Below, piece after piece: positions 47,863-60,800 of a DNA stretch of 64,000 nt (positions within the stretch are counted from its first letter, which is position 1; each line of letters begins with the position of its first letter). The DNA lies in contig JNEN01001249.1 in assembly GCA_000697355.1 (NCBI GenBank), positions 248,001 to 312,000 of the forward strand. Direction: 5' to 3'. Origin of the DNA: Syncephalastrum monosporum B8922 (lineage: Eukaryota; Mucoromycota; Mucoromycetes; Mucorales; Syncephalastraceae). The position numbers and the translations under genes are program-made. The notes beneath the pieces are model-generated. The model was not told the DNA's origin, ran no database searches, and worked only from the letters and a program-made list of their open reading frames with translations.

Positions 47863-49647
47863 TTACTTGGCACGGCCGAGCTTTTGCTGTGCCGCAGCCG
47901 CGTGCGAGTGATGATGCGGATGGGTACGACCGGGCAAGGCCCCACCCGCGCCGCCCATGGCGCCGGCCCCGCTGACACCCGAGATATGACTCGTGTTCTC
48001 AAACGAGTCGACGGAGGAGCCGGTCGCAATCTTTTGCAGCTGCGGTGCATTGGCAGGTGGTCCTACGGATGTGGAGGCGGCATGGGTCGGGTCAGGGTGG
48101 GTATTGTGTTCGTCCTTTTTGGCGCGGCGGACGGCAACGCTGAGCGCATTCAGCCAGCCCTCGAGTTCGTCCTCGGAGCTAGCGCAGAGAACGTAGCTCC
48201 GTTTGGGAATGACGATCTTGAAGCAGTAGCGCTTGTTGCGGCTCATGGGGTCGATTTCAAGCGAGTCAATGATGTGGGTGAGCGGGATGATGCGGTGCGG
48301 CGCATATTCTTTGTCGTCCTCATAATAGGCGAGTGTGTCGGTCCGCAACACGAACCAACGTTTCCGCCAGCCCTACCAGTCCTGTCTAAGTCCCCTGTAG
48401 AGAGCCTTTCTGTTCAAGAGACTTACCTTGTTGCGGCCGAGCTTGAGCAGATAGCCATCAATGAGGACACGGTTGCGAGTCTCTTCGTGGTGGACATTGA
48501 GTTCGTCTGTAAAGGAGTACTCCTCGTCGTCGTCGGAGCTCGCGAGACCGTCCACGTGGAGTTGGCCTTGGTCAGACAGTGGTGACAAGGGGTAGGTATG
48601 GCTGGTCGAGTATGAGCTCAGGCCTTCTTCGGCTGCACGTGCTTTTGGAATATCGACGGGCGGCACGTGTTTCCTGGGAGGGTAGGACTCTCCTTGCTCG
48701 GCTGAAGGAGAGGCAGGCTGCTGTGCTTGCTGGTGAGGAAGAGGGTGAGAGTACTGGTGCTGCGAGGTCGTGGCCGAACCGCCCGCCGAGGAACGCCTCC
48801 GCTGGTGTTGGTGGTGATTGTGCTTGTACGAGGTCACCACGTCCTTGGCAAAGGCTTGGTCACGGTTGACCGAGCTCTGATCGTCCTCGGCGTCGTACAG
48901 GAGGAGGTCACTCTTGGCCCGCTCAATGGCAAGGATCCAGGCGTCCATGTCCTGCTGATTGTCGGCCTGGACATAGAACATGCGTTTGGGCGTGCTGATG
49001 GCAAACATGTACTTGTATTTGTCTTTGGAGGTGACATGCACGACGCTGTGGATCTCATGCAGATCGATGATGCGCAGAAGCTTATATTCCTGCCATATTT
49101 GTTTGGGAAATGAATGACCTGCTCACGCGCCCTGATGGATATCCTGGTTACCTTGCTGTCTTTGTACATGGCCAGTTTTGTCGTTCTCAGCACAAACCAT
49201 CGCTTTTTCCAGGTCTGCCATTGAACAAGAAAAACAAGGGTATGCATTAATGACGAGACTTCCTCAGAAAAGGGCTCCTTCTAGAATACAAGCACAAGCA
49301 ACGTACCCGTCGTTTCTCGCCTTTCTTCAAGAGGTAGCCAGACTTGAGGACTTTCTCCGTTTGCAGGAGCTCGATCGCTTGGGTTGACATGGGCAGACCG
49401 GTGCCATCCTCGTCATCCCCGTCTGACAGGCGGTAGTCTTCGTCGTCGTCTTCGCTCACCACGATCCGCGCTGTCCGCCCTGGCGTGAGTGAGGTCGTCT
49501 TTTCTAGAGATGATCCTGCTTGGGTCGAACGCGCAGTGTTCTACACACGCACAAACTGTCAATGGGCGTCATCGATGTGTCTGTCAGTCAAAGACGTACG
49601 CTGTTCTTCAGGATAGACACAGGCTCTGTGCGTTGTGGTGAGGTCAT
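47863..49647 (-). CDS. Tandem PH-domain protein
   Basis: Five exons (49647-49600, 49540-49307, 49214-49152, 49089-48427, 48372-47863) give 505 residues. Two pleckstrin-homology domains: the first runs from VLKSGYLLKKGEKRRTWKKRW (near residue 80) to MDAWILAIERAK; the second from IDGYLLKLGRNKGWRKRW (near residue 325) to LEGWLNALSVAV. Each has the conserved C-terminal Trp. Between and around them is disordered sequence with basic, His/Gln and acidic patches. Fungal tandem-PH proteins bind phosphoinositides at membranes and act as adaptors. The first strand of each PH domain carries a KxnKxRxx-like basic motif (KGEKRRTWKKRWFVLR), which favours phosphoinositide binding. The partner or lipid cannot be read from sequence. 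Confidence 0.9.
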
Positions 49648-49966
49648 TTTAATAGCGAATCGGTTGCTGATGGAGGTATGGAATGAATAGGAGAAAAGAA
49701 CAAGACAAAGGGTGTGAGTGCGTTAGTGTGTAGAAACACACAGGAAAGAGCTGAAATAATGTTTAAAAAGTGAAGGTTATTTTTTTTTTCTTTTTTGTTT
49801 TGCAACAAAAAAAGGAAACAAGAAAAAAAAAGTGAGTGTATGTATGTGGAGAGTGTGTGAGAGAGAGAGAGTGTGTGTGTGCGTATATATATAAGGGAGT
49901 GAAAAAAAAAAAAAAAGAGTGGGTGATCCCCACTAATAGCGAATTCGTGTAACACGAATGTTATTT

Positions 49967-52086
49967 TCACAGCTCTTCGTGCACCACCTTGTGCTGTTGT
50001 TGCTCTTGTTGATGCGGCGGAGATACCTCTTGCGGGAGCGGACATACCGCGGGTGATTTGAGCCTGTAGAGGTACTCGCACTTCTCTACCTCGGACACCT
50101 CCAGCAGTTCATTCTCCTTTCCACATTCAAACGTCGCCTGCACGCTGCGCTCTGGTCCATTCCAGCACTTGGTCCCGTGCGTATACGCCTGTTGCAGGTG
50201 ATCCACCTTGCCTTCTTCGTCCTGACCAAACCGCTCGAATCGTCTAGGCCGGCCGCATGCCATTAATATCCAATATCCAGTATCCAATATTACCGATCCA
50301 ACCCGTCGACTTACCCGAGGTTCACGCGTGCTCCGTCCCTGTTGGACTTTTGATAAGCTGTGCCAAAGAAACAAATAGAGTATACGTATCTAAAATAACA
50401 AATGAATAGGTTGCAGTTAGGCACTCTAGGATACGTACTCGCCCGCATCTTTTTCGATGCAAACGTCCTTGAGTTTGAGCCACTCGTGCTGCGCACCGTA
50501 GTCCTTGCTGAGGTCATCGTTGATGGCATTCAAACGCTGTTCGTCTTGGCGGATCTCTTCCTCCACGTCGTTGCGTGCCTTGCGTGCCGCTTGGAGCGCT
50601 GTAAATTCGAAAAAAAGAGGCACTATGAGTATTTTTTTTCTCCTACTTTCATTGTGTCCCGCTGACTAATATGAAAATCGTGCCTGCATCTTTGGTGGGG
50701 CTCTTTTCTTTGTTGAAGGGAAGCCATGACTTGACCGCAGACGGGAGGCTTGATTCAATTTTCTCAAGAATCGCTGATTTACCTTTTGGGTCGTCCAGAG
50801 AAACAAACACAGAAAGAGATAGACAAGAAAAAACCATGCATGAGGTCGACTGGGGGGGGGGGGATGGATGCTCTCTTTCGTGTCTTTTCTTACCTTGACC
50901 TTCCCCCGACTCATCGTCAGCCACATCCTCTTCGTCGTCTTCCTCCGTCTCCGAAACGTCGGGGGATGCCTCGTCCTCGTCGGGGATGTCAAGTTGGGCA
51001 AGATCGTCATTGATCTCCTTTTTGGTATCTTCGTAGGTGGTCATGAACTCGTCATAGCCGACAATGGCCGCTTTGACGGCCATATCGTGGAAGTTGTGGT
51101 TGTGGTCACGTTTCATGGTGGACAGGATCGACACGAGCTCATCAAGCTCACTTTGCAGCGATTCAACGTGATCGCGCAGGGTCACGAGGTCCGTGCGGCG
51201 GCTGTTGCAGGGCGGGCACTTTTTCTTGCTTGTCTTTTGGACGCCTTTGACTTCCTTTTCAAGGCTATCCACCTCACCTAACCAAACAAAGCGTCAGTGA
51301 TCGTGTGAGCAACAGCAGCCCGCAGTCATACTCTGACGACGCATTAATTCGGCCCGTTTGATGGCGAGCGCATCCTCGAGCCGCGCCTTCTCTTCCTGCC
51401 ACTCGGTCACGGTCTTCTCGGCCTCATCAATCAGCTTCTGCTTTGCGGCTGCGCCCTCGGACTGAATCAGATGAAGGGCGGCCTGTTCCTTGGCATACAC
51501 AGCCGCCACCTCAGCGCAGCGGTCCGGGCACACCGCCAGCCCGCTCGTCTCGTCCGATCCATCACAGCACGCTTCGTCTAGCATCCAGAAAGGGCATGAA
51601 TGGTCCATCCAACACGATGAGATATCGGCTTGGCTTACCGCAGACACCGTCATTGACGGACCACGATTTGATGTACGCCGGGATATGACCCCTGTTTTTG
51701 CAGTAGAACCGGCCGTTCGGACACGCAGCCGTGCCTGGTCCGCGTTGGGTCAATACGAGAGCGTCGCGTGCTTCGCTTCAAGGATGAGCTCACCTGGTTC
51801 ATCGGAGCCATCGGGGCAGTCACAATAGTCGTCGTTGACAGCTGCATAAGGAATGGTCTTGGAGCCGTCGAGACACGTCCATTGCCCGCTGCTCTTGAAC
51901 TTGTCCGAAGCATACAGGGAATGTTCTATTGCAAAGGAACAAAAAAAAAAAGGTGAATGGGCATCGATGGAGTCCACGCAGGAACGTACGTTCAGGAGAG
52001 ACGCCGCGTGTGACAGCCTCGAAGATGTCCTCTGAGCTGAGAACAAGTGTCGCGGCTGCCAAGATGAACGGTGCCTTCAATAACAT
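49967..52086 (-). CDS. GTB1: Glucosidase II beta subunit
   Basis: Non-catalytic ER subunit that retains and guides glucosidase II during N-glycan trimming. Nine exons (52086-51990, 51925-51794, 51734-51639, 51577-51332, 51277-50894, 50773-50684, 50598-50439, 50389-50315, 50243-49967) give 518 residues. A signal peptide ([18 protein letters not shown]) precedes a Cys-rich N-terminal domain with two LDLa-like modules ([29 protein letters not shown]). An acidic coiled-coil middle follows. The C-terminal MRH (mannose-6-phosphate receptor-like) domain has [37 protein letters not shown] and FECGKEN. The last four residues are HEEL, near HDEL, which would retain it in the ER. One intron (50599-50683) is best read as GC-AG. 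Confidence 0.94.
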
Positions 52087-52420
52087 CGTGTACGCGTGCA
52101 ATAATAGAAAGAGACAAGAACCTTCGATCTCACGCCCGCTGGGCGGCGATTTAATTTGCACATTTCCATACTGCTGCCATTACCTGGACAACGCATGATT
52201 CGCCGCCACACCTTCCAGCTTGTCATTTAAAATCTCTCTTTACATGCAAAAATAAAATAAAAAAGGTGGATAGGAGGGGAAATACAGATTTCATTGAGGT
52301 ATAAGTAGATATATACATACTCGGTACAAGCATATGTCTATAACGCAAACAGAAAGTTTGCTTCTAAAAATGGAGAAAAAGCAATTTGCTTCTCTCTCTT
52401 CTTTTTCTTTTTCTTTTTCG

Positions 52421-55400
52421 TTACTGTTCGGCCTGGAGACTCTGCAAGAGGTTCTCAGCCATGCGGTCCGCGTCCGCCATCGCAATCGGCGGCGCCGCCG
52501 TGTGGTTGTTCCGTCGTCGACGCGCACGCAAGGTCGACGTCGTCTCGCCCGCGTCACCCGAGCGCAGCTTGGCCAAGAGATTGTCCATCATGCGACGGTC
52601 GTCCTCAGACTGGCCCTCGCCGCTCAAATCGACGTTCTCAATGTTCGAGTCATTCGTCAACGGCTGCGCCTCAGCCTCGGTCCGCTTGGCCTTCAAGCGC
52701 TCCTTGCGCTGCTCCTCCTCGTGCTTGCGCCGCTCTTCGCGCTCCTGCTTTTGAGCCTGCTTTTCTTCGGCCAGCGCCGCGTCCTTCCAGCTCACGACGA
52801 AGCGGGCAAACACGCCAAAGAAGTCGTCGGGCCGCATGACCTTTGGATTCTCGCCAAAGTACAGCATGACCTCCTTCCACTTGGCGTCCATATTGAGATA
52901 CAAGGTCTGGAGGTCCTCAAACTTGACGCTGGCATGGTCACGGAGTTCGGTCATGATCGTCGGGAATCGGTCGCCTTCTTCGAGCTCCACATCCTCCCAC
53001 TGCGTGTCGAGCTCGAGATGAAGGTCCTTGAGCGTTTGTCGCATGTCCGTGTACTGCTGCACCATATCATTGATGCTTGCCATGACTGAGTGGGAGAAGA
53101 GTGAGAAAACGAGGCTTCATTTTTAGCCAAAGGAGTACTTACTGCGCGCGGCTTGACCGGCATCTCGCAGATCATGCAGGAACTCCAGCAGATGCGGGAA
53201 AAGGCGGCGTGTGACACCCGCAATGACGTGCAGCAGCGTCAGCGATGACACATTGGATGCTTTGGTATCCGAAAGCTACAGGACAAAGAAAAAAGGGTCA
53301 CCCAAAAGAACCACACTTGATCGCAAAAAACGAACCTTGGTTAAACTAGTGACGCGCATACCGAATGCACCGCCTTGAAGACTTGACGCATTCATGTAGT
53401 TACCAACAAGAAGGATAAGCTGTACATTGATATCAGTACTGTATCCAGGAAAATGACAGATGAAACTTACTCCTAACAGTTCATGTAGCGCCTTCGAGTT
53501 TCTTAGTGCATCCGACACTTCGAGCACCACTGTCATGTTCTAGATAGCATGACTTTAGCATCCTCCCGCTATATCATGCGTATTTTGTCTTGACATACCT
53601 TTAAGAGCTGATCGTAGCGCTCTGTGAACTGGGTGCGGAAGAGCATAAACTGGAGACGCGCCTCGTAGCGATAGATTGTGACGACCTCGACCGTAAAGTG
53701 CTCCGGGTCATTGAGCTCGGCCTTTTCCTCTTCAGACGCGTTGAGATACTTTTCCATCGTCTTGAGGTCGTCGTCCTTGTTGGGCAGGTACGTAATCAAG
53801 TTGCTCACAAACGTCTCGGTGCAAAGGTCGTCGTCTATCTCCAAAATCTTTTGCCGGGCTTCCTTGTACGTCAAATGCTTAATCTTGGGCAAGACGGCGA
53901 TATCTAAACCAAAAGCATGAGCCGTACCATTCTTCATCGTCTTTTTTTTTCTTCGTTCACCGTCATGTGTACTCGAACTTACTGATACTGTGACCCTTTT
54001 CCTTGGTCAAGAATTTGATTGCGTCCTGCCGCTCCTGGACCTTGGCTTTGAGGCGCTTCTCAAAGAACAGGTTGACCTTGGCAGGGAAGAGGTTCTCGAT
54101 CTTGGTAAACACACCCTTCTCATCCAGATAATCCTCCATCGCATCCTCGTCCACGCCGTTCAGTACCCAAACCGTCTTGTCAACGCCACGTGCGTCGATC
54201 TTTTGCCACTGGAAGTTCTTGAGCTTCTGGTGCGGATAGTGGCGCAGTTCTTTCCGCAGCGGGCCAGCGAGCGGTGCGTTGGGTGCGTTGGGGCCCTTGG
54301 CACCCGGCGGGGGCGGAGGTGGGGGAGGTCCGCCTAAAAGAGAGAGGTTTAGCACATAGAAACGAAATCGAAAGACGTTGAATGGTCTTACCGCCGGGCG
54401 GGGGTGGAGGCGGGGGCGGGGGCGGTCCACCTAGATTCAGCGTTTAGTAACAAGAAAAACTACAACGGTGGATAGACTTACCTCCAGGCGGGGGCGGGGG
54501 TGGAGGTGGTGGAGGAGCACCGCCTACGCAGAGTGAGACACATGTTCCTTCGTTTATCATTGATTCTTACCTGGCGGTGGCGGTGGTGGCGGTGGCGGTG
54601 GCGGTGGCGGAGGAGGAGGTCCTAACAGGCATCATTAGATATTTGTATGCCAATGCAACGCAACGCAAATACTTACCAGCTGTAGAAGGCGGTGGTGGCG
54701 GAGGCGGTGGCGGCGGTGGAGGAGCAGGCGCGGAAGGTGTCTCATCTTTTGTCTCCGTTTCTGGCTTCACTTCTGCTTCTGGCGCGGCATCCATTCCAGT
54801 ATTTTCTTCTGCGGACGGTTCGGCCGTCGGACGCGGCGAAGACGGCGCCTCCGTCTCTTCCTTTGAAGATACAGTGCCAGGCACCACAAACCCACCTGGG
54901 CCAATGTTTTGACCCTGGTGGTGGGGAGTCGCCACGGGTATCGGCGACACAGGTGGCTATAAGAAAAGGATGTATGTCAGAAATGCATATGTGCAACCCC
55001 GTCTCGGTTATCTACATACCATGGACGACGTAGTCGTTGGATTCTGAGGCTGCTGACGACCCGACATCTTCCACTGATTGCCCAGGACGATGCTAGGCGG
55101 GCGACTGTCGTCCTCTGATTCATCTTCCCTTTTGCCCAGCTGTTCTTGGAGGCTGGCAATTGTATTGCGCGAGGTCTTGAGCAGCGCGCGCAGTGAGACG
55201 ATCTCCATTTTCATATTAGAGACAGATTCTATAAGGAAATAAAGTGAGACGGTCTTCAGCCAGGGTGCGTGGTCTGCACTTACTTCGGGAGGCGTTGCGA
55301 CCGCTGTCGCCCATCGATGCCTCGGGCGGTGCGCCACCTTTGCTTCGCCAATGTTCGAGCTCGAGTTGCATTTCCTTGTTTTCGGCCGAGAGCCGGAGGA

Positions 55401-57573
55401 GGCGTTCTCGGTTCTCAGTCACCTCTTCCTCGAGCTGCTGGAGGCGGTCGAGATCGCTGAACTTTTGGATGAGGTTACCCACCGATACGCCATACGTCGA
55501 GCTAAAGTCGGCCGAGGCGACGCTGGTGCGGCGGTCCATGACGATCTGGTTGACGAGTTCACTGATCATGCGGTGGTAGTGGGCTCTGAAAAAGACAGAT
55601 CAGTCCCAGGTATTTCGTATAAAAAAAAAAGAGAGGTACTGACTTGTTCTCTGGGTCGCCCTTGATGAGCAACATGCCGCGCAAGGTCGATACCAAATGA
55701 TCTTGAGCACGCGGTGACTCGGCAATGCTGTCCAGGACGAGCTCAAACAACTCGTTGGGGTGGGACACATCCGAATAGACAGAGAGCTCGTCGCCAAACG
55801 CGTCCTCGAGATCGTTCTCGGACGCAATTTTGTAGGCCTCGATCTGCAAGTTGAGCAGGTGATAGTCGAGTGCTTCGAGTTTGGGGAGGATGCGCATCAT
55901 GCCGGCTGCACTGAGCTGGCTCCGGAGATGGATACGCTCATGCACGTCGTCTGGAACTTGGGTGACGACGTTGACGAGCATCATGTTGGAGAGCTACATT
56001 GAAGTATGAGGCAAAAGTCCAGATAGCTGTCATGATGTCTTACCGCATATTCCATGAGATGGCTGTCGGGCGCGTTGAAGACGCCGATGCGTTTGAGGTC
56101 CTCGCTTGCGCCGACGAGAGATCCCATCTTGCCGCGGCCATCAATGGTATGCTCGAGGTCTTTCAGCCAGGCGCTGAAGCAGCACAAGTCTTCACGGGCG
56201 GCTTGGAGGGCCTCGAAGCCTTTCAGGACATGGCCGTGACCGCTTGGGACTTCACAGTGGCACAAAAAGAACAGAATATCGCAGACGATCTTGCGGGCTT
56301 GCCAGTGCGGACAGACGAGCGAAAAGGTAATGGCTTCCACATAGCTGGGGTTGGCAATAACTTCACGGACACCCCACTACACATGGATTGAGTGGTGAGT
56401 TTAAAACTAGGGAGCCAAGTGGGGTAATTCTACCTTTGTGTTGACCAAGACTTTGATGCACTTTACGATTTCCAGCTCGAGTTCGAGCACAGCTTCCTTC
56501 CTGCGACATCTTTAGTCATCTCCCATAAGACCGCACTCTATCGACATACCTTTCTATTTTGTGATTGATGCGACTCAGGCCGTTACAGAGGACGTAGATG
56601 CCCTTGAGATCAATAAACTTGATGACCCAGCTACAAAGCGCGGTGAGATATACAAACAAACAAGAAAAAAAAACATTCGTAGAGCACTTACTCGATAGGG
56701 CGAGTACGTAGATTGACCTCGAGATGGCCGGCCAAGGAAGGCGTGACCGCCCTGAGATCCGCTTCCATGAATTTCCGTATAAAGAACTCGGGCGAGTAGC
56801 GGTCGGGCAGCGCCTGATTTTCCTGCTGCAGGACGGCCATTTGCTGTGCGGCCGTCGCCGTCGAAGTCGTGGTATTTGTGCTTGTCGAAGGGCTCACAGT
56901 CCCGGTAAACGCGGAAAGGCGATGCGGGTTGGCCTGGCGTTGCTGCTGATGCTTCTCAAAGCGACGGGCACCGGCATCGCGCGTGGCAGACCACATTTCA
57001 CCTGCTTTTTCTGCCAAGATATTGATGAGGGGCGGGGGCGCATCCGGGTCGGTATCGTCGAGGGCCGTCTTTCGACCCGAGGCGAGCTGCTCGGCCTGTC
57101 GGTCCTGGTTGAGCATCAGCCATTTCTTTTCGGCGTCCCAGGCGAGCATGGCTTCCTTTTGGCGTTCGTCGCGTATGCCGCGTCGGGCCAGCATGTGCTC
57201 AAACATGTCATTGATCTGCTCGACGGGTGGAAGCGCATCCACGGTGGGAGGGTTCAGGTCTAATGAGGTCCGATTCGTGGTCATGCCGTAAGCGGAGCCG
57301 CGTCGACTGCTATCGGAAGGACTGTGGCTGGCTGCGAAGGCGTGAGCAGGGAAGAAACAGAGGCAAAAGGAAGCGAGAAGTGGTACCTGGAGAAGAGGCC
57401 ATATACTCCGAAGCACTGCGCCTGGCCGAGGAGGAGGAGGCAGTAATGTTGCTGTTGTTGTGGTTGGATGAGGAAGAGGAAGAGGATGATGGTGCGGGCT
57501 GGGGAGAAGACGAGCTCCCCAGCGAGGGCACCTTGGATTTCCTTCTATTGAATCTATCAAAGAAATCAGACAT
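52421..57573 (-). CDS. Diaphanous-type formin
   Basis: Nucleates and elongates unbranched actin filaments at growing tips or cytokinetic rings. Eighteen exons, from 57573-57387 and 57331-56692 down to 53275-53143 and 53085-52421, give 1395 residues with phases consistent throughout. The GTPase-binding/FH3 region spans about 90-600 (LNPPTVDALPPVEQIND, WVIKFIDLKGIYVLC, CDILFFLC). Coiled coils lie at about 600-720. The FH1 runs from about 800 to 880 as polyproline blocks. The FH2 begins near LRKELRHYPHQKLKNFQWQK; GNYMNASSLQGGAFGMRV is its diagnostic core. The C-terminal DAD has MMDNLLAKL followed by a basic RARRRR patch, so it is probably autoinhibited and released by a Rho GTPase. Exon coordinates for the FH1 part: 54956-54677, 54621-54571, 54523-54482, 54430-54392, 54333-53983. 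Confidence 0.94.
54392..54621 (-). other. Cassette of three polyproline mini-exons (FH1)
   Basis: Exons of 51, 42 and 39 nt on the minus strand each begin and end in phase 1, so any of them can be skipped without changing the frame. Each codes a Gly-flanked proline run of about nine to sixteen residues. The introns between them are 47 and 51 bp. Confidence 0.8.
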
Positions 57574-57824
57574 GACTATGCATGCTTTCAGAAAACGAAT
57601 CAAGCATATATGTATCAGGCGAAAAATATGGTTTTATTCTTTGTCTTGAGTGGACGACAAATTCGCCTTCCGCTAAAGTTCGTGTCGCCACACGCACATC
57701 TACACGTAGACCCTTTCTCTTCTACTTTTTTTCTGAAAAAAACTTCTGGTGTGTGTGTCTTCCCTTTAGCTCATCTTTGTCTGCTGACCATCTCGACAGT
57801 CCTTGTAAAGAAAAAAAGACAGGG

Positions 57825-60800
57825 ATGGCGAAGAAGCTCAATGAAATCCATCGGGCCGCCACCTTTGCGTGGAGCCCCGGCCAGCAGCTGCCTCTCATCG
57901 CAGCAGGAACCGTTTCGGGTGCGCTCGACGACTCCTTCTCAAACGCGTCCGAACTCGAACTCTTCCGCCTCGACTTGTCCAAAGCGAACGAGGGCCTTGC
58001 TCCCGTCGGCAAAGTCAGCACCACTGCCAGGTAAACGTGTTCAATCGCCAATCGCGCGTTTGCCAAGATGCTCATCCTCCGCTCTAAGATTCAATACGCT
58101 TGGATGGGGTCACGTCACTGCCGACAAGCCGAACGGTATTATTGCGGGCGGTATGGAGAACGGCGAACTCGAGCTTTGGAATCCGTCTGCCATCCTCGAC
58201 AACAAAGGGTAAGTCTTGGTCGTCATCTTTCTCCTTGCCCATTCACGTTTCATCCTCGACTTAGGGAAGAAGAGGCTCTTATTGTGCGCAATTCCGTCCA
58301 CACCGGCCCGCTCCGTAGCATCGACTTCAACTCATTCCAGTCCAACCTGCTCGCCTCTGCAGGCGCCAACAGCGAAGTATGAACAAATAGGGGGGGGATC
58401 GGGGGAGACGCGTTCCGAACAATGCGACTCATATCTGGGGTAGGTATATATCTGGGACCTGACGAACCCAAACAAACCGTACACGCCCGGCGCACGTTCC
58501 AGCAAACTGGACGACATCTCGAGCGTAGCATGGAACTGTCAAGTACAACACATTCTGGCGACGTCGTCCGGCACAGGCTACACCGTTGTCTGGGATTTGC
58601 GCGCCCGAAAGGAAATCATGACGCTCGTCAACCAAAATGTCGGCGGAATGGGTTCCGGTCGTCGTGGTATCTCTTCCGTCGCATGGCACCCCGATATTGT
58701 AAGCATGCGCCGTTTTTTTTTTTCTTGACTATTTCCTCATTCTTTTCTCTCTAGGCAACCCAAATTGTGACCGGCTCTGAGGACGACAATAACCCGGTGA
58801 TCACGTTGTGGGACTTGCGACATGCGCACTCGCCTGAAAAGACCTTGGCTGGCCACCAAAAGGGTGTCATGGGTCTGTCCTGGTGCCGTCAAGACTCGGA
58901 TCTGCTCATGTCCTGCGGTAAGGATTGCCGCACTTTGTGCTGGAACCCGCGCTCGGGCGAGCTCTTGGGCGAACTGTCTCAATCGACCAACTGGACCTTT
59001 GAGGTCGACTGGTGCCCCCGCAACCCGGATCTACTTGCATCCGCCTCGTTTGATGGCAAGGTAACGCTGACAATCACGTTTTTCTTAGACGAGGGGCTCA
59101 CACATGGGGTTTTAGATCAACGTATACTCGATTCAAGGTGCCGGCGACGAGCCCAACGAGACGCAGGCACAGCCTGTTCATGCAGACGACCCGTTCTCGG
59201 CCGCCATTTTGGCCGCCGCGCCTCCGACCCAACGCTTTGCATTGAAGCAGCCTCCCAAATGGCTCCGCAGACCCGTCGGCGCCTCGTTCAGCTTCAGCGG
59301 CAAGCTCGTCACTTTCAACAACAAGGCTGGCCAGGCCGCGGCCCAGGTGGCGGCCGGATTGCCGCCCGGATCCGTCCCTGCACCTCAGACCATCCCGCGC
59401 AACGTCAAAATCGCCACCGTCGCGACCGACCCCGTCCTCGTCCAACGCGCCGAGCAACTCGAACAGGCCGCCGACCCCCAGTCGCTCGCACAGCTGATCG
59501 AGGAACGCCGCACCCAGACCTCGGCCGATGCGGATGACCAGCAGAGCTGGGAGATCCTGCGCACGCTGTTTGCGGAGGACGCGCGCGAGCAGCTGATGCG
59601 CTACCTCGGCTACAAGAAGGAGGATGTCCTCGCAGCTGCGCGTACCATCACCGGCGTACCGGCAGAAGAGGAGAAGAAGGAGGTCGTGGAAGAGGAGCCC
59701 AAGGCGGAGGTGGTAGAGCCCTCGGCCGAAGGGACCGAAGCCAAGGAAGAAGTTGCCGCCGAGCCCACCACCACCGCAACGCCCGACTCCGTTTCGGCCG
59801 CGCTGTCTGCCCTGAACCTGCAGGAACCTCTCGATTTATTCCCCTCAACGGGCTCTGATACCGACACGTTAATCACGCGCGCTATCATTGTCGGCGACTT
59901 TGACACGGCTGTGCAGCTCTGCCTGACGTCCGATCGCCTCTCGGATGCACTGTTGCTTGCGTTCTGCGGTGGCAACGAGCTGTTTGCCAAGACCCAAAAA
60001 ACGTACTTTGAGCGCCAGGCTAAGCAGACCTCCTACCTGCGTTTGCTGCAGAACATTGTCGACCAGGACTTGGCCAGCCTGGTGCGCAACACGAACCTCG
60101 ACGAATGGGCATCCGTCGTTGTCGCGTTATGCACATTTGCGCGCTCTGAGGACTTTGGCGCGCTCTGCGAGAGCCTCGGCAGCCGTCTCGAGGACGCTGC
60201 CACAACCGCGTTCAACAACGTCGAGATTGAAAAGGGCAAGGACTACCGCCGCCACGCGACGCTGTGCTATCTCGCCGCGGGCAACCTCGAAAAGGTCGCC
60301 AACATTTGGATTTCCGAGCAAGAAGACGACAAGAAGCACCAGGACGAGGCCGAGTACGGCGTGCGTCTGCAGAATCTGGTGGAGAAGGTGACCATTTTCC
60401 GCAAAGCGATCGAGTACGACGACCCTGTCTTGCTCGAGCAGGAGGAAAAGGAGAGCTATACCTTGGCGGCCTTGTACGACAAGTACTGCGAGTATGCTGA
60501 GCTCATGGCCACCCAGGGCCAGCTCGACGTGGCCCTGAAATACCTCAGCCTGACTCCGGCCTATTACCGCCAGAGCGGCCGTCCCTCCATTATCCGCGAC
60601 CGCGTCTACCGCTCTTGCGCAAGCGCGAGCTCGGTCGGGCAGTACCAGGCCCCGGCCTTCCCATTTGTGGAACAGCCGATCGGCGGTCAGCCCGCCGCGC
60701 AGCCCATGGACACCCTGACGGGCGGCGCGCCCGCGTACGGCCTTCCTGCTGCGGGCGCACCTACACAGCAGCAACAGCCGATGCCCATGCAGCACGCCAA

